Assembly (NCBI RefSeq): GCF_015710975.1
Contig: NZ_CP049783.1
Coordinates: 186,001 to 250,000, forward strand
Direction of reading: 5' to 3'
Source: Paenibacillus polymyxa
GTDB taxonomy: Bacteria; Bacillota; Bacilli; Paenibacillales; Paenibacillaceae
DNA: 64,000 nucleotides
The notes under the pieces were generated by a model that saw only the letters and a list, made by a program, of their open reading frames with translations, was not told the origin of the DNA and searched no databases. The translations under genes were made by a program, and so were the position numbers. Of this stretch, positions 1-7,363 are shown one piece after another (the stretch's first letter is position 1; the number at the start of each line of letters is the position of its first letter).

Positions 1-2
1 AG

Positions 3-335
3 TGGAAAAAAGAAGCGGCGCGCTGCAAAGATTGGAAAGGTGAAAACAAACAATATGTATTCCATAGTGGGCAGGGCATGATGTACTACCCCACAACCCC
101 TACTGTTACCTGGCGAAAGTTTCTCAAAAAGCATAATCTGCCGCATGTAAAACTACATGGTTTACGTCATACCGCTGGTATGCTGCTACGGGAAAATGGC
201 GTGGATTTGAAAACAATACAAGAACGATTAAGACATACCAAAATCGGAACTACAGCAGACATCTATACACACGCATCCGACATTATTAGTCGAGCAGCAG
301 CAGACCGATTAGAATCGTTTGATCCAAACAAATGA
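3..335 (+). CDS. Tyrosine recombinase (phage/ICE integrase), C-terminal part
   Basis: The frame is open from the window edge, so this is the C-terminal end of a longer gene. The last 110 codons carry the second half of a tyrosine recombinase catalytic domain: the HGLRHT box (H-x-x-R), an LRHTKIGTTADIYTH segment matching the family LGHxxxxTTxxxYxH pattern, and the YTH nucleophile tyrosine. The first catalytic Arg and the beta-hairpin Lys lie outside the window. The gene points at the 3' end of the tRNA-Gly gene about 110 bp away, the usual arrangement of an integrative element next to its att site. Two copies of TGCCCCAT follow the stop codon. It is probably a prophage or ICE integrase; a lone remnant cannot be excluded. 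Confidence 0.88.
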   Translation, partial: WKKEAARCKDWKGENKQYVFHSGQGMMYYPTTPTVTWRKFLKKHNLPHVKLHGLRHTAGMLLRENGVDLKTIQERLRHTKIGTTADIYTHASDIISRAAADRLESFDPNK

Positions 336-340
336 AAATT

Positions 341-360
341 TGCCCCATGAACTGCCCCAT
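341..360 (+). repeat. TGCCCCAT direct repeats after integrase
   Basis: TGCCCCAT occurs at 341-348 and again at 353-360, 12 bp apart, just after the integrase stop codon. Short direct repeats beside an integrase can be arm-type sites for its N-terminal domain. That role is inference from position only. Confidence 0.35.
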
Positions 361-397
361 AACCAAAAATAGCTCTGTCGTTTTACTAATTAAGGGT

Positions 398-427
398 AAA
401 GAAAAAACCCTTGCGCCACAAGGGTTT
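398..427 (-). terminator. Intrinsic terminator after tRNA-Gly
   Basis: On the minus strand an 8-bp stem (427-420 with 411-404, AAACCCTT/AAGGGTTT) with an 8-nt loop is followed by a run of Ts (about 403-398). It lies 19 bp past the tRNA-Gly 3' end and is placed to end that transcript. Confidence 0.7.
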
Positions 428-445
428 CAAACATTTTCGAATCAA

Positions 446-516
446 AGCGGGTGATGGGAATCGAACCCACGCTATCAGCTTGGAAGGCTGAAGTTCTACC
501 ATTGAACTACACCCGC
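446..516 (-). tRNA. tRNA-Gly (anticodon TCC)
   Basis: Read on the minus strand, the sequence folds into a cloverleaf: acceptor GCGGGTG/CACCCGC, D arm GTTC..GAAC, anticodon stem TCAGC/GCTGA around the loop CTTCCAA (anticodon TCC, reads GGA/GGG), and T arm GTGGG TTCGATT CCCAT. The discriminator is T and no CCA is encoded. The adjacent integrase suggests that its 3' half serves as an attachment site. Confidence 0.95.
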
Positions 517-537
517 ATTATATAACATCTTGATTCT

Positions 538-566
538 TATGTATGACATGCACAAAACTTTGTCAA
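538..566 (-). promoter_or_regulatory. Promoter of tRNA-Gly
   Basis: Minus strand TTGACA (566-561), 17-bp spacer, then TACATA (543-538). The -35 is perfect and the -10 is weak. A start near 531 would give a leader of about 15 nt before the tRNA. Confidence 0.55.
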
Positions 567-623
567 CTAACTGAATCAGGATGGTATTTAGTATAACTTA
601 CCTTTTTGAAAAATGCAAGCATA

Positions 624-2765
624 CTAGACGCCATCCTGAGCCAGCCAATTCACAGGTTTACGTAAAAACAATTTTTCAAAAACTTCTGCCGGAATGGGAC
701 GACTAAAATAATACCCCTGACCTTCATGACAATCCTGCGCCTGCAAAAATTGAAGCTGCTCCTCATTCTCCACCCCTTCAGCCGTAACCTTCAGCTTCAA
801 ATGGTGAGCCATAGAGGCAATGGTAGATACAATGGCCGCATTTTTGCTGTCAACCAGTACCTCATTTACAAAGGACCGGTCAATTTTCAGACGATCAATC
901 GGAAGATTTTTCAAATAATGCAATGAGCTATAACCCGTTCCAAAATCATCAATACTGATTGCAACACCAATAGCTTTTATTTTTTTCAACTGTTCAAAGG
1001 CCCGGTCCTTATCAAAAGTCATACTCTCGGTAATCTCCAGCTCTAAATAGCGTGCCTCCAGTCCCGTATCGGACAAAATCCCCCGAATGACATCAACCAG
1101 CTTTTTTTGCTGGAATTGGCGCATGGATAAATTGACCGAAATCGGAATCGATGGATACCCCAGCTCCTGCCACTGCTTATTTTGGAGACATGCCTCACGC
1201 AACACCCATTCCCCCAAGGGCACGATCAGGCCACTTTCTTCAGCTACTGGAATAAAATCACCCGGCATCACCATCCCGCGATGAGGATGATTCCAACGCA
1301 CCAGCGCTTCCAAACTCGTTAGCTCGCCACTTTGCAGGTGGACACGTGGCTGATACACCAATGAAAATTCTTCATTTTCAAGCGCACGCCGCAAATCATT
1401 CTCCAACTGGAGTCTTTCATGCGCTCGCATCTGCATCGCACTAGCATACCGCTGAAAATTCACCCCTTGCTCCTTGGCACTATGTACAGCAGTATCCGCC
1501 TGTTGAATAAGTTGTTCGCTCTGATTCGCATCCGACGGGTACAAAGCTATGCCAACGCTCACCATTACATGATAAGACTCCCCATTAATATCAAACGGCT
1601 GATCGAACAGCTTCACCATATCATCAATACGATTTCTCATGACATCTGAATCTTCGTAGCCCATTAGAAGAAAGGCAAATTCATCTCCACCCATGCTAAA
1701 GACCGCTTCACCTTCGCGGCAAAAATGCCCCAAGCGTTCGCCTACCGCATACAGCAAATAATTGCCTGCCGTATGCCCAAGCGAATCATTAATCGCTTTG
1801 AAACGATCAATATTTAGCACTAAAAGCGCTACTGTCTCATCAGATTTCAATGAATGGCGCAATATTTTATCCAGGCGCTGGGAAAGACGTCGCCGATTGG
1901 GGAGGCCTGTTATATCATCGTTATAAGCAATATGATTAAATTCAGATTCTGCCGCCTGTTTTTCCCGATAAGGAACCAGAACCATAAGCCGGACCAGACC
2001 GCTCAACAAATTATAAAACGCAATCACGTTAGTCAAAAGTCCTATAAGATGATTGATATCACTCATTTGCTCAGCAAATAAATAGAACAACTGGCTCACA
2101 ACACACAGCCCAATCCCACGAACCATAAGCAACATGCCCAATTCCGCGGGGCGAACTTTCCGATATTTTCGTACTCCAAAAATAAATGTGAGTACCAGCA
2201 GTAACATGACAACCAGATTCAACGTCCAGCCCAGGTTACCTAATTCGTACCGTATACGTAGATCCGGTAAGCCTGCATCATATGCCTTTATAACTCCTAG
2301 AATCAGCAACGTGCAGCCTATCCCTGCCCACAAAGCCACTGTCTTGTATTCTGACTTCGTCTTTCTAAATGGAAGGGAACAAACGAATAAGAGCATGACC
2401 GAGGTAAAGGCACGATTTACAAACAGCAGCCACAACGAAATGCCCGGAGACAAAGCAAAGTCCGTCAGGCTTACGAAACTAAACGAAACGATATGAACAA
2501 GATAAAGCAGACCAGCCACCAAAAACGTTGGGGCAATAAGAAGTCTCTGCCAGGTTAACTGTTCCAGCAATACGGACCAGGATTGATAAAAAATAGAAAA
2601 ACAAATCGCCGCACAGGCAAATCCTATAATCGGATATACCAAGAAAAATACATTATAGGAGTATATTTTATTCAAAGTTACGTGAAATAATTGCACTAAG
2701 ACAAATAAAACTATGGCGGCAATTCCAATGCCTATCGTTTTTTTTACTTCCAGCCGTATATTCAT
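624..2765 (-). CDS. Membrane GGDEF-EAL cyclic-di-GMP enzyme
   Basis: 713 aa. The first ~270 residues hold about eight hydrophobic segments, probably a membrane-bound sensory region. A GGDEF domain follows (ITGLPNRR near 290, metal-site IDRFKAIND, intact MGGDEF active site near 360). The last ~250 residues are an EAL domain with EALVRW, the SVNLS asparagine, LELEITES, DDFGTGYSS, the LKIDRSF lysine and TAEGVE, all the residues expected of a working c-di-GMP phosphodiesterase. The inhibitory I-site upstream of GGDEF reads REGE instead of RxxD, so feedback binding may be lost. It could act as cyclase, phosphodiesterase or both. Start ATG has a GAGG site 4 nt upstream. It appears monocistronic. 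Confidence 0.93.
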   Translation of the reverse strand: MNIRLEVKKTIGIGIAAIVLFVLVQLFHVTLNKIYSYNVFFLVYPIIGFACAAICFSIFYQSWSVLLEQLTWQRLLIAPTFLVAGLLYLVHIVSFSFVSLTDFALSPGISLWLLFVNRAFTSVMLLFVCSLPFRKTKSEYKTVALWAGIGCTLLILGVIKAYDAGLPDLRIRYELGNLGWTLNLVVMLLLVLTFIFGVRKYRKVRPAELGMLLMVRGIGLCVVSQLFYLFAEQMSDINHLIGLLTNVIAFYNLLSGLVRLMVLVPYREKQAAESEFNHIAYNDDITGLPNRRRLSQRLDKILRHSLKSDETVALLVLNIDRFKAINDSLGHTAGNYLLYAVGERLGHFCREGEAVFSMGGDEFAFLLMGYEDSDVMRNRIDDMVKLFDQPFDINGESYHVMVSVGIALYPSDANQSEQLIQQADTAVHSAKEQGVNFQRYASAMQMRAHERLQLENDLRRALENEEFSLVYQPRVHLQSGELTSLEALVRWNHPHRGMVMPGDFIPVAEESGLIVPLGEWVLREACLQNKQWQELGYPSIPISVNLSMRQFQQKKLVDVIRGILSDTGLEARYLELEITESMTFDKDRAFEQLKKIKAIGVAISIDDFGTGYSSLHYLKNLPIDRLKIDRSFVNEVLVDSKNAAIVSTIASMAHHLKLKVTAEGVENEEQLQFLQAQDCHEGQGYYFSRPIPAEVFEKLFLRKPVNWLAQDGV

Positions 2766-3104
2766 TCAGCCTCTTCAGCCCCTGCATATCGGAGATTCCG
2801 ATCATCTAAGACGTTTGACAGCTTTGGAAGCCGTTGTTTAAGTCTATAGTATCAAAAAAATGTTGTATTCTGGTATATAATAGCATTTAATCTGTGAAAG
2901 GTGAATCATTTTTTTGTTCTATATTCATGAATTTATTTTCGCATTTATGCAAATGCACATGCTTACAGTACCAAAAAAGCGCATCATCTTTTCAGATCAT
3001 GCGCTTCAGATGACATTTTTCAAATAGGTGATACCTATACCCCAACGCTGCACACCACAACAGAAATAGTATGTACAGGACCCCTCTGCGAAAATCTCAT
3101 CATA
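2766..3104. other. Non-coding gap with one terminator
   Basis: This gap of about 340 bp is AT-rich. It holds the terminator at 2973-3006. The 5' side of the GGDEF-EAL gene has TACTAT-like -10 candidates but no convincing -35. No ORF with a ribosome site is seen. Confidence 0.5.
2973..3006 (-). terminator. Intrinsic terminator after histidine kinase gene
   Basis: Stem AAGCGCAT/ATGCGCTT (3006-2999 with 2984-2977) with further GAT/ATC pairing inside, then six Ts on the minus strand (2978-2973). It lies about 100 bp past the kinase stop codon. Confidence 0.75.
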
Positions 3105-4208
3105 TTAGACTACAGGAAGTGTGATTTTAAATTGTGTACCGCTTCCATGTTTACTGTCTACATGAATGAAGCCTCCGTGATTTTTGATAATACGATAGCT
3201 CACAGCCAATCCCAAGCCGGTTCCACTTTCTTTTGTTGTAAAAAAAGGATCGAATAAACGCGCCAATGTATTGTGATCCATACCTAAGCCGTTATCCTCA
3301 ATGCAAATGTGCACATAAGAGCCCTCAAGCACGGTATGGATATCAATGCATCCCTCTCGTTCCCCGCTGATGCTTTCAATGGCATCCATCGCATTTTTAA
3401 TCATATTGAGGATAACCTGCTTAATCTGCTTCACGTCAATGGAAACCTTCATGAGCTCATCATTTTCATCCAGTACGATCTGGCAGCCCTTCATCAACGC
3501 CTCGCTTTCTGTCAGCATCACTACTTCTTTCAACAGTCCCATCACAGATACAGCCGTTTTTTGTGGAGCAGAAGGCTTGGACGAATTTAAAAACTCATAA
3601 ATAATGTCGTTCGCACGATCAATCTCGGTTAAAATAATACGGGCATACTCATCCCTACCCAACTCCACCAAGTGCGGCCGAAGCAATTGAATAAAACCCC
3701 GGATTGCAGTAAGCGGGTTACGGATTTCATGGGCGATAGAGGCCGAAATACGTCCCAGCATCGCCAGCTTGTCGTTTTGATACGCCGTTTGCTCAATCTG
3801 CTTATAATCCGACACATCCTTTACACTAAACAAAAAATCGCCATCCATCTGATCACCGTAGGTCACTGTTATCAACCAATGCCGACCATACTCATCAATC
3901 AACTCATGATAGCGCTTTCTATGAAAGATAGTTTCTTTATAAATCCGCATAATTTTCTTCTTCTTAAACCGACTTAACTCAGGATGATGCAAAATTTGCA
4001 TCAGGTTGCGACCTGCGAGCGAACTACGTGGTAGCTCCAGTAATCTCGCCATTTGCACGTTAATAAAGGTCAGTACCCCGTCACTGTCAAACAGCATGAT
4101 ACCACTATCCAGGTTCTCCAGTACATTTTCATACTTATTATTGGCGATCTGTGTGGAAGGGCAAGCTCCCACGGTATCAAGCAAGGCTTCTTGGAATTCA
4201 CTGATCAT
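3105..4208 (-). CDS. Cytosolic PAS-domain sensor histidine kinase
   Basis: 367 aa, no membrane segment. A PAS domain covers roughly residues 25-140. The HisKA helix carries SIAHEIRNPLTAIRGF, with the phospho-accepting His at residue 160. The HATPase_c domain shows the N box (VILNMIKNAMDA), G1 (DNGLGM), F box (DPFFTTK) and G2 (GTGLGL). The H box is of the type seen in Bacillus sporulation kinases. No response regulator gene is adjacent, so it is an orphan kinase that may feed a phosphorelay; that link is inference. A GGGGGA ribosome site supports the ATG. A TTGACT-18-TATCAT promoter lies at 4364-4393. Confidence 0.92.
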   Translation of the reverse strand: MISEFQEALLDTVGACPSTQIANNKYENVLENLDSGIMLFDSDGVLTFINVQMARLLELPRSSLAGRNLMQILHHPELSRFKKKKIMRIYKETIFHRKRYHELIDEYGRHWLITVTYGDQMDGDFLFSVKDVSDYKQIEQTAYQNDKLAMLGRISASIAHEIRNPLTAIRGFIQLLRPHLVELGRDEYARIILTEIDRANDIIYEFLNSSKPSAPQKTAVSVMGLLKEVVMLTESEALMKGCQIVLDENDELMKVSIDVKQIKQVILNMIKNAMDAIESISGEREGCIDIHTVLEGSYVHICIEDNGLGMDHNTLARLFDPFFTTKESGTGLGLAVSYRIIKNHGGFIHVDSKHGSGTQFKITLPVV

Positions 4209-4363
4209 GCCAGGCTTCCCCCTTGTATCGGAATGATAAACTGGCCGTATCGGACGTGTAATATTCTTGAAGAATAGAAAGGTATCTATCGATTACCCTT
4301 CAAATGGTGTAGAAAACAGTTTCAATCAACTCCGACCATTTTTTTCGATTCGAGTCTTATTTT

Positions 4364-4393
4364 ATGATAGACAAGATTAAGGATCACAGTCAA
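4364..4393 (-). promoter_or_regulatory. Candidate promoter of the histidine kinase
   Basis: Minus strand TTGACT (4393-4388), 18-bp spacer, TATCAT (4369-4364), about 155 bp ahead of the ATG. A TGTCGAA heptamer (Spo0A-box core) lies just upstream at 4404-4410, but a 7-mer can occur by chance. Confidence 0.45.
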
Positions 4394-4492
4394 TCGGAAA
4401 AAGTGTCGAATCCACATTTTTATCTTATTTTCTTTCGTCATAATATCTGCGCAACATTACCAAAATAAAAAAATAAGTTAAAAATAAGCGCC

Positions 4493-4541
4493 CTACACAC
4501 CAAAGAAGCTCTCCAGATTTGAGAGCTTCTTTGGTGTGTAG
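4493..4541 (-). terminator. Long perfect hairpin after zinc-ribbon gene
   Basis: A perfect 21-bp stem (4493-4513 with 4521-4541) and 7-nt loop begin 4 nt past the stop codon of the zinc-ribbon gene. T-rich sequence follows on the minus strand, about 8 nt after the stem. It acts as a transcript end or stabiliser. Confidence 0.6.
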
Positions 4542-4545
4542 GATG

Positions 4546-4962
4546 TCAACTGCCGCTCTTATTATGTTGAAGCCGGGATCGTCTTTGACTCATAACAGCC
4601 AGTCTTCTCTTAAGCTCTCCCTGCCATTTCTCATCGTTCATTTGTTTGGCTACCGTCAATAAATCCAGCGACATGTCAATTTGGCGCTTCACAATTTCAA
4701 CTGCATCTTCACTCTCACGATTTACACAATTTTCAAATATCGTATCATCGTCTTCCATGACATAATCCTGAAAATCAATCTCGGATGCCCCATCTCCATG
4801 TGCATACTCAGCCAAAATTTCATACTCATTTTCGACTTTATAATGAACTTCAATGCGACGACATACCGGGCAAAACAGCAAAGGAACATTATGGACTTGG
4901 GTGCGGTAATGCTTCAGCGTTCCCTTGGTTCCTACCATGCTTGCTCCACAGCAATAACTCAT
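4546..4962 (-). CDS. Small putative zinc-ribbon protein
   Basis: 138 aa, family not firmly recognised. The N-terminus has a Cys pair (C4, C5) and an FCPVCRR knuckle (C31, C34), a spacing that fits a zinc ribbon like those of YgiT-type proteins. The middle is acidic (YVMEDDDT). The C-terminal third is charged and helical (VKRQIDMSLDLLTVAKQMNDE). There is no signal peptide or membrane segment. It stands alone on the minus strand, closed by the 21-bp hairpin. A regulatory or metal-binding role is possible but unproven. Confidence 0.75.
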   Translation of the reverse strand: MSYCCGASMVGTKGTLKHYRTQVHNVPLLFCPVCRRIEVHYKVENEYEILAEYAHGDGASEIDFQDYVMEDDDTIFENCVNRESEDAVEIVKRQIDMSLDLLTVAKQMNDEKWQGELKRRLAVMSQRRSRLQHNKSGS

Positions 4963-5145
4963 CCGGGCTCAGCCTCCTCTGAACAAAACCTGTTCTGCCT
5001 TGTTTATCTTCTACAATACCTTATTCGCTTTCATCAGGCAAAATTCCTCCAGAACACAACAACATTTCCATAATTATTTGTTACTTCACTCTGTATTACA
5101 TGAATCAGACAGGCTATTCCTATATCTTCGGCTGCATAGTGCAGG

Positions 5146-5196
5146 CAAGCAAGCCCCCAACAACGGTAAAGTAACCGCTTGTTGGGGGCTTGCTTG
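5146..5196 (-). terminator. Large hairpin after peroxiredoxin gene
   Basis: Perfect 18-bp stem (5146-5163 with 5179-5196) with inner CGGT/ACCG pairing, just past the peroxiredoxin stop codon. The T-tract is poor on both strands, so termination may be partial. Confidence 0.55.
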
Positions 5197-5222
5197 TTTA
5201 AGTTCAACTTGTAAAGCTAATA

Positions 5223-5762
5223 TTACAGATTTTTATCGCCTGGTTTCCAGTTCATTGGGCACAAGCCACCGGATTGCAAAGCTTGCAGTACACGCAATGT
5301 TTCTTCTACACTGCGGCCTACATCGTTGTGGTTAACCACTTGATATTTCAGTTCGCCTTCTGGATCAATGATGAACAAGCCGCGCAATGCAACGCCTTCT
5401 TCTTCGATCAGAACGCCATAGTCGCTTGCTGTTTTTTTCGTGATGTCAGAAGCCAATGGGAAGTTCAGTTTGCCCAGACCGTTGTTTTCTTTAGCTGTGT
5501 TGATCCATGCTTTGTGGCTGTGCACGGAGTCTACACTGATACCCAAAATTTCAGTATCAAGCTCTTTGAATTGGTCAGCAGCATCGCTCAATGCTGTAAT
5601 TTCTGTTGGGCATACAAACGTGAAATCCAGTGGATAGAAGAAAAATACGAGCCACTTGCCACGGTAATCGGAAAGTTTCACCGAGCCAAATTCTTGACCG
5701 TCTCCAGATACTGTTTCCAATGCAAAATCAGGTGCGGGTCTTCCTACCAATCTTTCTGCCAT
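5223..5762 (-). CDS. 2-Cys peroxiredoxin (AhpC/TSA family)
   Basis: 179 aa from an ATG with AAGGAGG eight bases upstream; the frame extends 26 codons further but without a ribosome site. It reduces hydrogen peroxide and organic peroxides in the cytosol. The peroxidatic Cys is in FTFVCPTE (C51) and the resolving Cys in GGLCPMNW (C168), so it is a typical 2-Cys type close to AhpC and tryparedoxin peroxidases. No ahpF-like reductase is adjacent, so it probably relies on thioredoxin or an AhpF elsewhere. A TTGACT-17-TAACAT promoter and a PerR-like box lie upstream, which fits peroxide induction. Confidence 0.95.
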   Translation of the reverse strand: MAERLVGRPAPDFALETVSGDGQEFGSVKLSDYRGKWLVFFFYPLDFTFVCPTEITALSDAADQFKELDTEILGISVDSVHSHKAWINTAKENNGLGKLNFPLASDITKKTASDYGVLIEEEGVALRGLFIIDPEGELKYQVVNHNDVGRSVEETLRVLQALQSGGLCPMNWKPGDKNL

Positions 5763-5852
5763 AATGTGAAATCCTCCTTTAAAATATGTAAGAAAAACAC
5801 CAATTGTGCTTTCCTCAATCATCTGTATTGTAATAAACAACCTACTTGATAA

Positions 5853-5881
5853 ATGTTATCATTCGCTGAAATCAAAGTCAA
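5853..5881 (-). promoter_or_regulatory. Promoter of the peroxiredoxin gene
   Basis: Minus strand TTGACT (5881-5876), 17-bp spacer, TAACAT (5858-5853), about 90 bp ahead of the start codon. Confidence 0.6.
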
Positions 5882-5900
5882 TATTATAACCATTACTTTT

Positions 5901-5915
5901 TTATAATTATTTTAA
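5901..5915. promoter_or_regulatory. PerR-like operator
   Basis: TTATAATTATTTTAA matches the Bacillus PerR consensus TTATAATnATTATAA at all but one fixed position. It lies about 20 bp upstream of the -35 of a peroxiredoxin gene, a classic PerR target type. Confidence 0.55.
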
Positions 5916-5967
5916 ACTAGCTTAAAAATTCACGATTTATTCACATTTGGAGTTTTCTGATACGCAA

Positions 5968-5993
5968 GTAGCTCCTGATTGCTCAGGAGCTAC
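5968..5993 (-). terminator. Hairpin past leuB
   Basis: 11-bp stem GTAGCTCCTGA/TCAGGAGCTAC with a 4-nt loop, about 90 bp past the leuB stop. The T-tract is weak. It is the likely 3' end of the ilv-leu transcript. Confidence 0.5.
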
Positions 5994-6082
5994 GATGTTA
6001 ATTATTTGCTGTAAAGTTATACTGTATAACCGCCCTATATAATAGGAAGCTTTTTTTCAGAACGGGTGCGTTTTCGGAGCCT

Positions 6083-7159
6083 TTAGCGAATAGCTGCTGC
6101 AATTAAATCGCCCATTTGGGTAGTCGAGATCGCTTGTGATTTATCCACTGCGATATCTGCCGTACGGTGTCCTGCATCCAGTACCTCAGCTACCGCCTTC
6201 TCAATAGCGTCAGCTGCTTTCTCGTACCCGAAGGTGAGGCGGAACATCAAAGCAACGGACAAAATTGTTGCAATAGGATTCGCCAGTCCTTGGCCTGCAA
6301 TATCAGGCGCCGAGCCGTGCACCGGCTCGTACAGACCGAAGCTGCCTTCTCCCAGTGATGCAGAGGAGAGCATACCGATGGACCCGGTCAGCATAGCTGC
6401 TTCATCACTAAGAATGTCACCAAACATATTTTCCGTTACGATGACGTCAAAACTAGATGGACGACGCAACAATTGCATGGCACAGTTATCAACCAATACA
6501 TGCTCAAGCTCGACATCTGGGTAATCTACAGCGACCCGGTTAACGACTTCACGCCACAAACGGGAAGTTTCCAGTACATTAGCCTTATCCACCGATGCGA
6601 GTTTTTTGCGACGTTTTTGTGCAATTTCGAAGGATTGACGAACAATACGCTCTACTTCTGTTACATTATATGCGCAAGTATCGACCGCTTCTTCACCCTG
6701 AGCACTCTCTCGTCTATACTTCTCACCGAAATAAATGCCGCCCGTCAGTTCGCGCACCACGATCAAGTCCGTTCCTTCCAGTACCTCTGGTTTCAAAGTA
6801 GATGCGTCCTTAAGACAATCGAAAACGACAGCAGGACGAAGATTTGAAAACAGACCAAGCTCTTTGCGAATACCGAGCAATCCGGTTTCAGGACGAAGCT
6901 CCTTAGGATTGTTGTCCCATTGTGGTCCTCCTACCGCTCCCAACAGCACGGCATCTGCAGATTGACATACGGCCAGTGTTTCTTCCGGCAATGGAGTCCC
7001 TTTCTTATCAATGGCAATCCCGCCGAACAGCGCATGCTCTGTTTCAAATGAAAGGCCAAATACTTCTTCCGTACGTTTCAAAATTTTCTCTGCCTCTGCG
7101 ACCACTTCAGGTCCGATTCCGTCTCCCGCTATTACTGCAATCTTTTTAACGTCTGCCAT
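6083..7159 (-). CDS. leuB: 3-Isopropylmalate dehydrogenase
   Basis: 358 aa from the ATG with AGGAG eight bases upstream; a GTG three codons earlier overlaps that site. It oxidises and decarboxylates 3-isopropylmalate to 2-oxoisocaproate with NAD+, the third step of leucine synthesis, in the cytosol. Family marks are DGIGPEV at the N-terminus, [18 protein letters not shown], the metal-site stretch [12 protein letters not shown] and the NAD-binding HGSAPDIAG. It is the last gene of the ilvB-ilvH-ilvC-leuA-leuB array, but a terminator-like hairpin separates it from leuA and leuCD do not follow. Confidence 0.97.
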   Translation of the reverse strand: MADVKKIAVIAGDGIGPEVVAEAEKILKRTEEVFGLSFETEHALFGGIAIDKKGTPLPEETLAVCQSADAVLLGAVGGPQWDNNPKELRPETGLLGIRKELGLFSNLRPAVVFDCLKDASTLKPEVLEGTDLIVVRELTGGIYFGEKYRRESAQGEEAVDTCAYNVTEVERIVRQSFEIAQKRRKKLASVDKANVLETSRLWREVVNRVAVDYPDVELEHVLVDNCAMQLLRRPSSFDVIVTENMFGDILSDEAAMLTGSIGMLSSASLGEGSFGLYEPVHGSAPDIAGQGLANPIATILSVALMFRLTFGYEKAADAIEKAVAEVLDAGHRTADIAVDKSQAISTTQMGDLIAAAIR

Positions 7160-7300
7160 CACGTACACTCCTCTTGTTATACAGCCATACAGCCGTATTT
7201 CTCATACCTTCTTTGTAACATATAAAGCAGGGCTTTGACCAAGATATAGAATCTATCAATTCAATAGGCTCAGCCTATAAGCTGATTTTTCCATCAGAGA

Positions 7301-7334
7301 ACAAGAAAACAGGACCGGTAACACCCGATCCTGT
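7301..7334 (-). terminator. Terminator-like hairpin between leuA and leuB
   Basis: Minus strand stem of 10 bp (7334-7325 with 7318-7309, one G-T pair) followed by TTTTCTTG. It lies 30 bp past leuA and 142 bp ahead of leuB, so leuB is expressed by readthrough or from its own promoter. Confidence 0.65.
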
Positions 7335-7363
7335 CTATATTCATTTCATAGGCATGTATAAAC

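Larger units (their letters stand above)
4209..4545. other. Gap with kinase promoter and terminator
   Basis: It contains the candidate kinase promoter (4364-4393), a TGTCGAA heptamer at 4404-4410 that matches the Spo0A box core, and the 21-bp hairpin at 4493-4541. No coding ORF is supported. Confidence 0.5.
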
